From NCBI GenBank assembly GCA_038040385.1, contig JBBPII010000005.1, positions 124,001-188,000 of the forward strand: a DNA stretch of 64,000 nucleotides, given 5' to 3'. The position numbers and the translations under genes are program-made. Source of the stretch: Gilichinskyi gelida (GTDB taxonomy: Bacteria > Acidobacteriota > Thermoanaerobaculia > Gp7-AA8). Shown piece after piece: positions 24,292 through 32,663 of the stretch; position 1 is the first letter of the stretch; every line of letters starts with the position of its first letter. Under the pieces are notes generated by a model, which saw only the letters and a list, made by a program, of their open reading frames with translations, was not told the DNA's origin and ran no database searches.

Positions 24292-24375
24292 GTCATCCCG
24301 AGCGTAGCGAGGGACCTGGGGCCGCGGGCGGCGCGCCGCACACCCACCCAGGTCCCTCGCTACGCTCGGGATGAC
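24292..24375. repeat. GTCATCCCGAGCG palindromic repeat between hisB and hisH
   Basis: Arms of about 31 bases starting GTCATCCCGAGCGTAGCGAG (24292) pair with their inverse ending in GGGATGAC at 24375, separated by a GC-rich loop. It accounts for nearly all of the hisB-hisH gap. A close relative separates hisAF from hisIE. Confidence 0.92.
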
Positions 24376-24383
24376 AAAGCGTT

Positions 24384-24965
24384 ATGGAAACCACCCTCAT
24401 CGACTCGCCGGTGGCGAACGTCGCCAACATCGCGCGCGCGCTGCGCGCGGCGGGCGCCGATCTGCGCGTGACGCGCGACGCCGAGGCCATCCGAGCCGCG
24501 CGGAAGCTCGTGCTGCCGGGCGTCGGCTCGTTCGTCGCGGCGATGAACTGGCTGGTCGAGAACCGCATCGACGCCGCGATCCGCGACGCGGTCGCGGGCG
24601 GCGCGGCGCTGCTCGGCATCTGCGTCGGGCACCAACTTCTCTTCGACGTCTCGCACGAGATGGGCACCACGCGCGGCCTCGGCCTGGTGCGCGGCGAGAT
24701 CACAAAGTACGAGGGCGTGCTGCCCGTGCCGCAGATCGGCTGGAACCGCGTCACCTCGCGCGGCCCGCTGGTCGACGGCGGCGTCTACTACTTCGTCAAC
24801 TCCTACGCCGCAACATCCACCCCGCACGAGATCGCCCGCGCCGACTACGGCGGCCCGTTCACCGCCGCGGTGCAGAACGGCCGGGTGTTCGGCGTGCAGT
24901 TTCATCCCGAGAAGTCGTCGTCCGCCGGGCTGCAGGTGTTGAGGAACTTCATCGCATGGACGTAA
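24384..24965 (+). CDS. hisH: Imidazole glycerol phosphate synthase, glutaminase subunit
   Basis: A 193-residue class I glutamine amidotransferase. The nucleophile is Cys80 in GICVGHQLLF and the His174/Glu176 pair is in FHPEKS; VPQIGWNRV and YYFVNSYA are HisH-specific. It produces ammonia for the HisF barrel. The N-terminus METTLIDSPVANVANIARAL is slightly divergent from the usual strand, possibly because a repeat ends 8 bases upstream. The 3' end overlaps the hisAF start by 10 bases. Confidence 0.94.
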   Translation: METTLIDSPVANVANIARALRAAGADLRVTRDAEAIRAARKLVLPGVGSFVAAMNWLVENRIDAAIRDAVAGGAALLGICVGHQLLFDVSHEMGTTRGLGLVRGEITKYEGVLPVPQIGWNRVTSRGPLVDGGVYYFVNSYAATSTPHEIARADYGGPFTAAVQNGRVFGVQFHPEKSSSAGLQVLRNFIAWT

Positions 24966-26446
24966 TCCCCGCGCTCGACCTGCTGCAGGGACGCGCGGTG
25001 CGCCTCGAGCGCGGCGACTTCACGCGCGTAACGAACTACGGCGATCCGGAGAGGGTCCTCGACTCGCTCGACGCACCGCGTGGCTCGCGCCTGCATGTGG
25101 TCGATCTCGAAGCTTCGCGCAGCGGGCGGCCGGTGGAGACCGACGTCGTGCGCCGCCTCGCGCGGCGCGACCTGCGCGTGCAGGTGGGCGGGGGCATCCG
25201 ATCCATCGACGATGCAAGGCACTGGATCGACTGCGGCGCGGAGAAGGTCGTGGTCGGCACCGTCGCCGCCGACTGTCCCGACGTCCTCCGCGCCATCGTC
25301 GCCGCCCTCGGCGCGACGCGCGTGATCGGCGCGGTCGACGTCCGCGACGGCGTGGTGCGCGTTGCCGGATGGGAGCGCGATGCCCGCCGTTCGCTTGCCG
25401 AGGTGCTCGCAGCCGTGGCCGGCGTGGGAATCGAGGAAGTGCTGGTGACCGACATCGCGCGCGACGGTGTGATGTGCGGTCCGTCGTTCTCGACCTACCG
25501 CGCGCTCCCGCCAAACCTGCGCGTCATCGCCTCGGGCGGCGTGACGACAATCAGCGACGTCGTCTCGCTCGCGCGCATCGGAAACGTCAGCGGCTGCGTG
25601 ATCGGCAAGGCGCTGCTCGACGGCCGGCTCTCGCTGGCCGAGGCGCGCGCGCGGGTGGCGACGCCGAACGCGATCCCGGAGCGCGTCATCCCCTGCCTCG
25701 ACGTGCGCGACGGCCGGGTGGTCAAGGGCGTGAACTTCGTCAACATCCGCGACGCGGGCGATCCGGTCGAGTGCGCGACGCGCTACGAGGCCGAGGGCGC
25801 CGACGAGCTGGTGATCCTCGACATCTCCGCGACCGACGCGGGTCGCGACACCGCGCTGGAGACCGTCCGCCGCGTGGCCGAGGCGCTCTTCATCCCTCTC
25901 ACCGTCGGCGGCGGCGTGCGGACCATCGAGGACTTCCGCGCGCTGCTGCGCGCCGGCGCGGACCGCGTGGCCATCAACACCGCGGCGATCCGCGATCCGC
26001 AGCTCATCGCCGACTGCGCGCGCGAGTTCGGCGTGCAGGCGGTGGTGCTCTCGTGCGACGCAAAATGTAGGACGGGCTTCAGCCCGTCATTCGAGGTGAT
26101 GGTCCGCAGCGGCAAGGAGCCGACGGGCGTCGACGCGGTCGACTGGTGCAGGCGCGCCGAAGGCCTCGGGGCGGGGGAGATCCTGCTGACATCCGTCGAT
26201 CGCGACGGCACCAATCGCGGCTTCGACATCGCCCTGCTGCGCGCCGTCTCCAGCGCGGTGAAGATCGGCGTCATCGCCTCCGGCGGCGCCGGCGCGCTCG
26301 AGCACTTTCGCGACGCCATCGAGTCCGGCGGCGCGCGCGCGGTGCTCGCCGCGTCGCTGTTTCACGACCGGCGGCTGTCGATCGGGGAGGTGAAAGAGTT
26401 TCTGGCGAAGGAAGGGATACCGGTGCGACTGTCATCCCGAGCGTGA
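24956..26446 (+). CDS. Fused HisA-HisF: ProFAR isomerase plus IGP synthase cyclase
   Basis: One uninterrupted 496-residue frame contains two (beta/alpha)8 barrels. Residues 1-233 are HisA: catalytic Asp in VIPALDLLQGRAVRL and TDIARDG. Residues 242-496 are HisF: ERVIPCLDVRDGRVVKG with the first catalytic Asp and ILLTSVDRDGTNRG with the second. No stop, ATG or ribosome-binding site separates them; the linker is only about eight residues. The protein would convert ProFAR to PRFAR and, with HisH, to imidazole glycerol phosphate. A GTG at 25655 could in theory start HisF alone. A palindrome is inserted in the HisF part near residues 371-378, and the stop lies in another repeat. Confidence 0.88.
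   Translation: MDVIPALDLLQGRAVRLERGDFTRVTNYGDPERVLDSLDAPRGSRLHVVDLEASRSGRPVETDVVRRLARRDLRVQVGGGIRSIDDARHWIDCGAEKVVVGTVAADCPDVLRAIVAALGATRVIGAVDVRDGVVRVAGWERDARRSLAEVLAAVAGVGIEEVLVTDIARDGVMCGPSFSTYRALPPNLRVIASGGVTTISDVVSLARIGNVSGCVIGKALLDGRLSLAEARARVATPNAIPERVIPCLDVRDGRVVKGVNFVNIRDAGDPVECATRYEAEGADELVILDISATDAGRDTALETVRRVAEALFIPLTVGGGVRTIEDFRALLRAGADRVAINTAAIRDPQLIADCAREFGVQAVVLSCDAKCRTGFSPSFEVMVRSGKEPTGVDAVDWCRRAEGLGAGEILLTSVDRDGTNRGFDIALLRAVSSAVKIGVIASGGAGALEHFRDAIESGGARAVLAASLFHDRRLSIGEVKEFLAKEGIPVRLSSRA
26067..26088. repeat. Single GTAG-headed REP hairpin inside the hisF part
   Basis: GTAG (26067-26070) is followed by a perfect 8-base hairpin, GACGGGCT (26071-26078) with AGCCCGTC (26081-26088). 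Translated, it adds a short Cys-Arg-Thr-Gly stretch where HisF normally has DAKR followed directly by the WEV strand. Confidence 0.85.
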
Positions 26447-26525
26447 GCGAGGGATCGGTGTGGGCGGGAGGCGCGATCAGCGCACCACCCGCCCACACCG
26501 GTCCCTCGCTCACGCTCGGGATGAC
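26431..26525. repeat. GTCATCCCGAGCG palindromic repeat at the hisAF stop
   Basis: Left arm GTCATCCCGAGCGTGAGCGA (26431-26450) and its inverse (26506-26525) enclose inner complementary arms around GTGTGGGCGGG. The hisAF stop codon TGA (26444-26446) is inside the left arm, so the element supplies the C-terminal residues LSSRA and the stop. hisIE begins 13 bases after it. Confidence 0.92.
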
Positions 26526-26537
26526 AAAGGGAGAACT

Positions 26538-27098
26538 ATGAATCTGATACCCGCCATCATCCAGGACGCCCGCACCGGCGAGGTGCTGACCCTCGCCTAC
26601 ATGAACGACGAAGCGCTGCGCCGCACGCGCGAGACGGGCGAGACGTGGCTGTGGTCGCGCTCGCGCAATGAGCTGTGGCACAAGGGCGCGACCTCCGGCA
26701 ACACGCAGCGCGTGGTGAGCATCGTCGAGGATTGCGACCGCGACGCGCTAGTCGTCAGCGTGATCCCCCACGGCCCCGCTTGCCACACCGGCGCGCGCTC
26801 ATGCTTCGATGGCGTCCCCCGCCGCACGCTCGACCGCGTCCTCGACGTCCTCCGCGACCGCCGCGAGAAACGTCCCCAGGGGTCGTACTCCGCGTCGCTC
26901 TTCACCGCCGGGCGCGCGAAGATCCTCAAGAAGATCAACGAGGAGGCCACGGAGGTGGTGATGGCCGCGTCGCACGAGCCGCGCGAACGGCTGGTGTCCG
27001 AGATCGCCGACCTCGTCTTTCACCTCTCGGTGCTGATGGTGAATGAGTCGATTGATTGGACCGACGTGGAAGACGAGCTACGGGGACGGGAGCGGTGA
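26538..27098 (+). CDS. hisIE: Bifunctional PR-AMP cyclohydrolase / PR-ATP pyrophosphatase
   Basis: A 186-residue fusion of HisI (residues 1-95) and HisE (95-186). HisI motifs: EVLTLAYMNDEAL, WHKGATSGNTQRV and the metal-site region HGPACHTGARSCF. HisE motifs: SYSASLFTAG, KKINEEATEVVMAA and EIADLVFHLSVLM. It performs steps 2 and 3 of histidine synthesis. It is the last gene of the operon, starts at ATG 26538 after AAGGGAG, and is followed by a long inverted repeat. Confidence 0.96.
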   Translation: MNLIPAIIQDARTGEVLTLAYMNDEALRRTRETGETWLWSRSRNELWHKGATSGNTQRVVSIVEDCDRDALVVSVIPHGPACHTGARSCFDGVPRRTLDRVLDVLRDRREKRPQGSYSASLFTAGRAKILKKINEEATEVVMAASHEPRERLVSEIADLVFHLSVLMVNESIDWTDVEDELRGRER

Positions 27099-27108
27099 CT
27101 GAGTGACT

Positions 27109-27178
27109 GGGGGGCAGAGCTTCACTTTTCACTTTCGCTACGAGAAGTAGAAAAAGTGAAAAGTGAAGCTCTGACCCC
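27109..27178. repeat. Long inverted repeat after hisIE
   Basis: The sequence CAGAGCTTCACTTTTCACTT (within 27115-27134) is repeated in inverse at 27153-27174, flanked by GGGG and CCCC, with an 18-base centre. It is AT-richer than its surroundings. It could serve as the his operon terminator, though no T-run follows, or be another mobile palindrome. Confidence 0.82.
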
Positions 27179-27194
27179 ATATGATTCCTGACCC

Positions 27195-28568
27195 ATGCGC
27201 CGCATCCTGCTGGTCCTCCTTTTCGTGGCCGCGCCGCTCGCAGCGGCGCAGAAACAGGTCGACATCGTCATCGTCCACGGCACGGTCCTCACCATGGCCG
27301 GGCCGAACATCGATGACGGCGCGGTGGCCATCGACCGCGGCGCGATCGTGGCCGTCGGTTCCTCCTCGAAGATCGCCAAGGACTACGCCGGCAAGCAGAC
27401 CCTCAACGCGCGCGGCATGGCGGTGCTCCCCGGCTTCGTCAACACCCACACCCACGCCCCGATGGTGCTGTTCCGCGGCATCGCCGACGACCGCGACCTC
27501 ATGGACTGGCTGCAGCACTACATCTTCCCCGCCGAGGCGAAGAACGTCACCGCCGACTTCGTGAAGTGGGGGATGCGGCTGGCGGCGGCGGAGATGATCC
27601 GCTCGGGGACCACCACCTTCACCGACATGTACTACTTCGAGAGCGATGTCGCCGCCGAGGCCAAGCGCGCCGGATTGCGCGCGGTGGTCGGCGAGACGCT
27701 CATCGACTTCCCGGCGCCCGACAACAAGACGTGGGACGGCGCGATCGCCTACATCCGCGAATTCGTCAAACGCTGGCAGGGCGATCCGCTCATCACCCCC
27801 GCGCTGGCGCCGCACGCGCCGTACACCGTGTCGAAGGAGCACCTGCAGCAGGTGCGCGCGCTGGCCACCGAGCTGCGCGTGCCGATCCTCATCCACGTCT
27901 CCGAGACGCGGAACGAGCTCCAGCAGGTCGCCGAGAAGACATCGACGACACCCGGCAAGTACCTCGACTCCCTCGGCTTCCTCGGACACGACGTCGTCGC
28001 CGCGCACGGCGTCTGGCTCAACGACGACGAGATCAAGATCTTCGCCGAGAAGCGCGTCGGCGTGGCGCACTGCCCGGAGAGCAACATGATGCTCGCCTCC
28101 GGCGCGGCGCCGGTGGTCGCGCTGCGCGCCGCCGGCGTCAACGTCGGCCTCGGCACGGACGGTCCGGCCGGCTCGAACAACAATCTCGACATGGTGGAGG
28201 AGATGGCCAGCGCCGCGCGGCTGCAGAAGGTGTCGCGCAACGATCCGAAGGCGCTCAGCGCGCGCGACGTCCTGGAGATGGCCACCATCGCCGGCGCGCG
28301 GGTCCTCGGCCTCGACGACAAGATCGGCACGCTCGAAGCCGGCAAGCGCGCCGACGTCATCGTCATCGATCTCCAGCAGCCGAAGTCGCAGCCCGTCTAC
28401 GCCGTCGAATCGGCCATCGTCTACGCGGCGTCCGGGAGCTCCGTGGTGACCACGATCTGCGACGGCAAGATCCTGATGCGCGGCGGCAAAGTGCTGACCG
28501 TCGACGTCCCCGCCGCCGTGGCCAAGGCGAAGGAGTATCGGGATCAGGTTTTGAAAAGCCTCCGGTAG
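27195..28568 (+). CDS. Exported amidohydrolase, SAH/MTA deaminase type
   Basis: A 457-residue metal-dependent amidohydrolase. The zinc motif is PGFVNTHTHAPMVLFRG near residue 85; TFTDMYYFESDVAAEA, LAPHAPYTVS, LIHVSETRNE, VVAAHGVWL, VAHCPESNMML and LGTDGPAGSNN match S-adenosylhomocysteine/5'-methylthioadenosine deaminases (MtaD). Unusually, it begins with a signal peptide, MRRILLVLLFVAAPLAAAQ, indicating a periplasmic or extracellular location. Other deaminases or chlorohydrolases of this superfamily remain possible. Its TAG stop is part of a GTAG repeat head. Confidence 0.88.
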   Translation: MRRILLVLLFVAAPLAAAQKQVDIVIVHGTVLTMAGPNIDDGAVAIDRGAIVAVGSSSKIAKDYAGKQTLNARGMAVLPGFVNTHTHAPMVLFRGIADDRDLMDWLQHYIFPAEAKNVTADFVKWGMRLAAAEMIRSGTTTFTDMYYFESDVAAEAKRAGLRAVVGETLIDFPAPDNKTWDGAIAYIREFVKRWQGDPLITPALAPHAPYTVSKEHLQQVRALATELRVPILIHVSETRNELQQVAEKTSTTPGKYLDSLGFLGHDVVAAHGVWLNDDEIKIFAEKRVGVAHCPESNMMLASGAAPVVALRAAGVNVGLGTDGPAGSNNNLDMVEEMASAARLQKVSRNDPKALSARDVLEMATIAGARVLGLDDKIGTLEAGKRADVIVIDLQQPKSQPVYAVESAIVYAASGSSVVTTICDGKILMRGGKVLTVDVPAAVAKAKEYRDQVLKSLR

Positions 28569-28647
28569 GGGCGCCCAGCAGGGCGCCCGGCACCCCCGTT
28601 CGAACCAACACCACCGGAGTACCGGGCGCGCTGCCGCGCGCCCCTAC
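28565..28647. repeat. GTAG...CTAC REP doublet supplying the amidohydrolase stop
   Basis: It starts GTAGGGGCGCCCAGCAGG and ends GCCGCGCGCCCCTAC, each end a GC hairpin with an outward GTAG head. Bases 28566-28568 (TAG) are the amidohydrolase stop codon. It lies 21 bases upstream of the selenoprotein ATG. Confidence 0.9.
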
Positions 28648-28668
28648 GGACGTTGTACGATCACCGCC

Positions 28669-29970
28669 ATGCGCAAACTTCTCCTCACACTTCTGCTCGC
28701 GGCTACCGCCCTCCCCGCACTATCCCTCCCCTTCATCGAGAACGACTACGCGAAGGCGCTGGCCCGCGCGAAGGCGAAGAACCTCCCGATCTTCGTCGAC
28801 GCCTGGGCCCCGTGGTGACACACCTGCCGCTCGATGAAGGCTTACGTCTTCACGGACAAGAGCCTCGAGCGGTACGCCGGACAGTTCGTCTGGCTCGCCA
28901 TCGACACTGAGAACTCGAAGAACACCGCATTCCTGGCGAAGTACCCCATCCGCGTGTGGCCGAGTCTTCTGGTCATCGATCCGAAGAAAGAGTCGGTGGC
29001 GCTGAAGTACGCCGGCGGCGCGACGGTGCCGCAGTTGCGCAAACTGCTCGATGACGGGCGCCGCGCGGTGATGGGCACCGGCGCGCGCACTGCCTCGGAC
29101 GAGGCGATCGCCCGCGCGGACAGACTGGCCAACGACAACAAGCCCGCCGAGGCGGCGGTGGCGTATCGCGAGGCGATCGCTGCAGCGCCGAAGTCGTGGC
29201 GCAGCCTCGGCCGCGCCGCGGAGTCGCTCGTTTTCTCGCTGACCATGGCCCGCGACAACTCGCGCTGCGTGGAGGAAGCGCTGGTGCTCTACCCGCGCGT
29301 CAAGGGCACCTACTCCGCCGCGAACGTCGCCGCGGTCGGCTTGGGATGCGCGACGGAGCTGAAGGAGGACGACCCGCGCCGCGCGAACGCCATCGCCGCG
29401 CTGGAGACGGCGACGCGCGAGACGCTGGAGGACAAGTCGATTCCGCTCTCCGGCGACGACAAGTCGGGGCTGTACGAGTCGCTGGTCTCCGCGCGCGAGG
29501 AGCTGAAGGACGAGGCGGGCGCGCACGCCCTGCGCGTGCAGTGGGTGGCGCTGTTGGAAGCGGAAGCGGGGAAGGCGAAGACGCCGGAGCAGCGGGCAGT
29601 GTACGACTCGCACCGCGTGAGCGCCTATCTCGCGCTGAAGCAGCCGGAGAAGCTCATCCCTATGCTCGAGCAGTCGGAGCGCGACTTTCCGAAGGACTAC
29701 AACCCGCCGTCGCGCCTCTCGCTGGCGTACAAGGCCATGGGCAAGTACGACGAGGCGCTCGCGGCGACGGAGCGCGCGCTGGCCCGCGCGTACGGCCCGC
29801 GCAAGATCGGCATCTATCGCAACCGCTCGGACATCTTCGCCCTCAAAGGCGACAAAGAGAGCGCGAAGAAGACGCTGGAAGAGGCGATCCGCTACGCCGA
29901 GGCGCTGCCGAAGGAGCAGCGGAGCGACACAGTGATCGCGTCGATGAAAAAGAAGCTGGAGACGATGTGA
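28669..29970 (+). CDS. Exported thioredoxin-like TPR protein, predicted selenoprotein (Sec50)
   Basis: Read with TGA 28816-28818 as selenocysteine, this is one 433-residue frame: signal peptide (residues 1-19), thioredoxin-fold domain with WAPWUHTCRSM (Sec50, Cys53), cis-Pro region IRVWPSLLVID, then TPR-like helices (residues 140-430). Cysteine homologues carry WCHTC at this point, so TGA replaces the first redox Cys exactly and the frame continues without shift. A hairpin at 28835-28852 fits a bacterial SECIS. Read conventionally, the gene would be a 49-residue fragment plus a downstream frame starting at 28834, lacking the active site. It likely reduces or isomerises thiols in the periplasm. 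Confidence 0.85.
28835..28852 (+). promoter_or_regulatory. Predicted bacterial SECIS hairpin of the thioredoxin-TPR gene
   Basis: TGAAG (28835-28839) pairs with CTTCA (28848-28852) around an 8-base loop beginning with G; two more pairs form below a bulged A. The loop starts 21 bases after the TGA, within the 16-37 base window described for bacterial SECIS elements. Confidence 0.6.
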
Positions 29971-29980
29971 CGTGTGGAGC

Positions 29981-29998
29981 GGCGGCCTTCAGGCCGCC
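29981..29998. repeat. GGCGGCCT/AGGCCGCC hairpin between convergent genes
   Basis: A perfect 8-base stem with a 2-base TC loop, in the 42 bases between the selenoprotein stop and the metalloprotease stop. It has the same TTCA-centred design as the hisF hairpin. It could terminate transcription from either side, though no T-run follows. Confidence 0.7.
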
Positions 29999-30012
29999 GC
30001 CCCTTTGCGCCC

Positions 30013-32595
30013 TCAGTGCTTGACCGGCCGCGGACGCCCGCTCTTGACGTCCACCGTCGCCGTGTTGCTGAACACCGGCTGGCCGCAGTTGCCGGTCACG
30101 CGCACCCAGTACTGCGTCCTGGTCATCAGCGGTCCGCTGGTGAACGAGGCCGAATCGGTGCCGCGCGGCTTGGAGGTCTCGCCGGTCGCTCCCTCGAACC
30201 ATTGATAGTGCAGCGGCGCGGTGCCGGCGCCGCCCACCGTCAGCGTCGCCGTGGTGCCGAGGAAGATGCTCTTGCTCGCCGGCTGGGTGGCAATGGACGG
30301 ATTGACGCAGGCGGCAGAGACGGTAACCGTCACCGCATTGCTGTCGATGGGACTACCGCACTGGCCGCTGACGCGGACGAAATACGTGGTGGTCGCCGCC
30401 GGCTGCTGCGCCAGCGTGGGATTCGTCGCCCCGCTGATCGCCGACCCGTTCGGCGGCGTGCCGATGAACCACTGGAATGTGAGGCCGGTTCCGTTCGCTG
30501 TCGCCGACAGGTTCGTCGTTGCCCCCGGCGCGATGGTGAGCGGGTTGGCCGTGGCCACGGCACCGCTCGGATTGACGCACTGGGCAACGACGGTGACGGT
30601 GATGGTGTCGCTGTCGACCGGTCCGCCGCACTGACCATTCACCCGGACCCAGAAGGTGGTGGTCTGCGTCGGGTTGGCGCTGAACTGGAAGGAGGTCGCT
30701 CCCGGAACAGGATTCGAAGTATTGCCCTTCGTCCCGAAGAACCACTGATACGTGAGACCCGTGCCGAAGGCGTTGACTCGGAGGGTGGTGGTGGCCCCTG
30801 CCGTGATCGTGGACGGTAATGCAAACGCCGACGAGATCTCGACGTTCTGACAGGCGACGGTCACCGTGACCACGTTGCTGTTGACCGGCCCGCCGCAGGC
30901 GTTGGTGGCCTTGGCGAAGAACTTTGTGGTGGAGTCGAAGCCCGACACGGTGATCTGGACCCCCGTCGCGCCGTTGAGGATCTGGCCCGGCGGGTCGCCG
31001 GTGTACCACTGGATTTGGGGGTTCGTTCCGTTCGCGCTCGCCGTCAGGACTGACTGTCCGCCCGGACTGATGCTAGGCGGATTCGCGGAGGCCGTGACGG
31101 TGGTGGTCGGCTGGCAGGTTTGCACGGTGACGGTGACTGAAGAAGCGCTGTTTTGCGCCGGGCCGCACGTGCCGGAGGCGCGAACCCAGTAATTCGTCGT
31201 GACCGTCGGACTGACAGTCAACGGCGAGCCGGTACCGACTTGGGTGGAGGTGTCCCCCGGCGAGCCGGTGAACCACGTATATGTCACGCCGGTGCCGGTT
31301 GCCGAAGCCGAGAGCTGCGAACTGGCGCCCGAAGCGATGCTCGGTGGATTTGCCTGCGCTGTTGGAACCCCGACATTCGTACACGTGACGCCCGGACTCG
31401 GGTTGTACATCGTCTGGACCGCGTCGATGTCCCACGACATGAGGTTCGCACCGAAGGGAGAACTGGCATTGGCGACGGACATCATCACTGCTGTCCCCGC
31501 GTTCGGTGTGCCCTCGTTGGAGTGCCGGATCCCGAGCCCGTGACCAATCTCGTGGCACGCCACCTGGTTGAAGAGAGTCTGATTCGACGTGAATCCGACT
31601 TTGAATGAAACCGTAACCTGCACCATCTGCGCGAATGTGCCGCCGTCGAAGGTGAAGGACGGGCTCGAAAAGCCGGTGTTGGCGCAACCGACGGCCGCGC
31701 CGCCGCAAGCCCCGGTGCCTGCGTTGTCATCGAACTTGATCTGTGAACTGCCGGAGCCGGTTCCCAGATTGACGTTCGACAGTGGATTGCTGTTCCAGGC
31801 GGCCATTCCCGCGTCGACGCCCGTCGGACCATTGACCCCGCCGCTCTGCGAGCCAACCAGCGTGAAGCTGACGCTGCCGCCACCACCGGGCTGATCGAAG
31901 ATGTCCTTCCATTTGGCACCGCAGGCTCCCGCAAAGCCGCCGATTCCCGAGGCGTAGTCACACGCATGGAACCCAGAGCCATTCACGTTGGCTTTGACCT
32001 TCGGCTGCCAGACGACCGTCGACTCATCCACCAGATAGTCTGTGTCCCCCACCCCACCGCACGCTTCGTCGCGAACGAACTGAAGGAACTTCTCCTCGGC
32101 GCGGATCACCTCATGGTGGGGAGTCCCTGCCGCGGTCCATCCGAAGACGGCTTCGTCGCCCTGGCCGCGCATCAACAGTCGTTTGCCGTGCGCATCGCGC
32201 ACAAAATTGAACTTGCCGATTCCCATGCTCCAGGTCCGGAAGTCGCCTTGTTTGTTGACGTCGAGAAAGACGAGCGCTCGCTCGCCCGGGGCGTAGGACG
32301 GCGCGCCGGGAAAGATGATGCCTTCAGTCCCGATCATCCCGCCCGGCTCAGCGACGCGCAACTCCTGGAGAGGGACTTCTCCCTTGATCACCTCGTCCAC
32401 GCGAAAGAGGTAGACGGTATTGATCATGCGCTCGTCGACGCGCTCGGCGTACGAGCCCTGCGCAGTGGCGATCACGATCGCCTTCGCCGCACGCACCAGC
32501 TCGCGGTCGGTAGGCACGATGAACGACGCGGCGAACGCGTTGCCCGCGACCAGAAGCGTGCACACAAATATAGATGCGGAATGGAGTTTCCTCAC
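30013..32595 (-). CDS. Secreted metzincin-like zinc protease with Ig-like repeats
   Basis: An 860-residue protein from a GTG at 32595 (ribosome-binding GAGAGGGGGG upstream), with a signal peptide ending NAFA. Residues 24-200 form an N-terminal domain starting SFIVPTDRELVRAAKAI that is shared with the protease at 35075. The catalytic domain carries HEIGHGLGIRH (first His about residue 348) and a following Met-turn VMMS, the metzincin pattern. From about residue 420 there are five Ig-like repeats of roughly 85 residues ending in TVTV. The frame upstream of the GTG is out-of-register YfhO sequence. Confidence 0.88.
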   Translation of the reverse strand: MRKLHSASIFVCTLLVAGNAFAASFIVPTDRELVRAAKAIVIATAQGSYAERVDERMINTVYLFRVDEVIKGEVPLQELRVAEPGGMIGTEGIIFPGAPSYAPGERALVFLDVNKQGDFRTWSMGIGKFNFVRDAHGKRLLMRGQGDEAVFGWTAAGTPHHEVIRAEEKFLQFVRDEACGGVGDTDYLVDESTVVWQPKVKANVNGSGFHACDYASGIGGFAGACGAKWKDIFDQPGGGGSVSFTLVGSQSGGVNGPTGVDAGMAAWNSNPLSNVNLGTGSGSSQIKFDDNAGTGACGGAAVGCANTGFSSPSFTFDGGTFAQMVQVTVSFKVGFTSNQTLFNQVACHEIGHGLGIRHSNEGTPNAGTAVMMSVANASSPFGANLMSWDIDAVQTMYNPSPGVTCTNVGVPTAQANPPSIASGASSQLSASATGTGVTYTWFTGSPGDTSTQVGTGSPLTVSPTVTTNYWVRASGTCGPAQNSASSVTVTVQTCQPTTTVTASANPPSISPGGQSVLTASANGTNPQIQWYTGDPPGQILNGATGVQITVSGFDSTTKFFAKATNACGGPVNSNVVTVTVACQNVEISSAFALPSTITAGATTTLRVNAFGTGLTYQWFFGTKGNTSNPVPGATSFQFSANPTQTTTFWVRVNGQCGGPVDSDTITVTVVAQCVNPSGAVATANPLTIAPGATTNLSATANGTGLTFQWFIGTPPNGSAISGATNPTLAQQPAATTTYFVRVSGQCGSPIDSNAVTVTVSAACVNPSIATQPASKSIFLGTTATLTVGGAGTAPLHYQWFEGATGETSKPRGTDSASFTSGPLMTRTQYWVRVTGNCGQPVFSNTATVDVKSGRPRPVKH

Positions 32596-32663
32596 CGAAG
32601 ACCCCCCTCTCTCGGACGAAGCGATGATTGTAGAACTTTGGGCCGGGTACTTTGTAATCCAGC

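Noticed and set aside
25655..26446. Separate hisF gene starting at GTG 25655
   Set aside because: There is no stop for hisA before it and no ribosome-binding site, so a separate HisF would only be additional to the fusion, not instead of it.
28834..29970. Independent TPR gene starting at ATG 28834
   Set aside because: It would lack signal peptide and active site, has no ribosome-binding site, and stays in frame with the upstream part through the TGA; selenocysteine explains it better.
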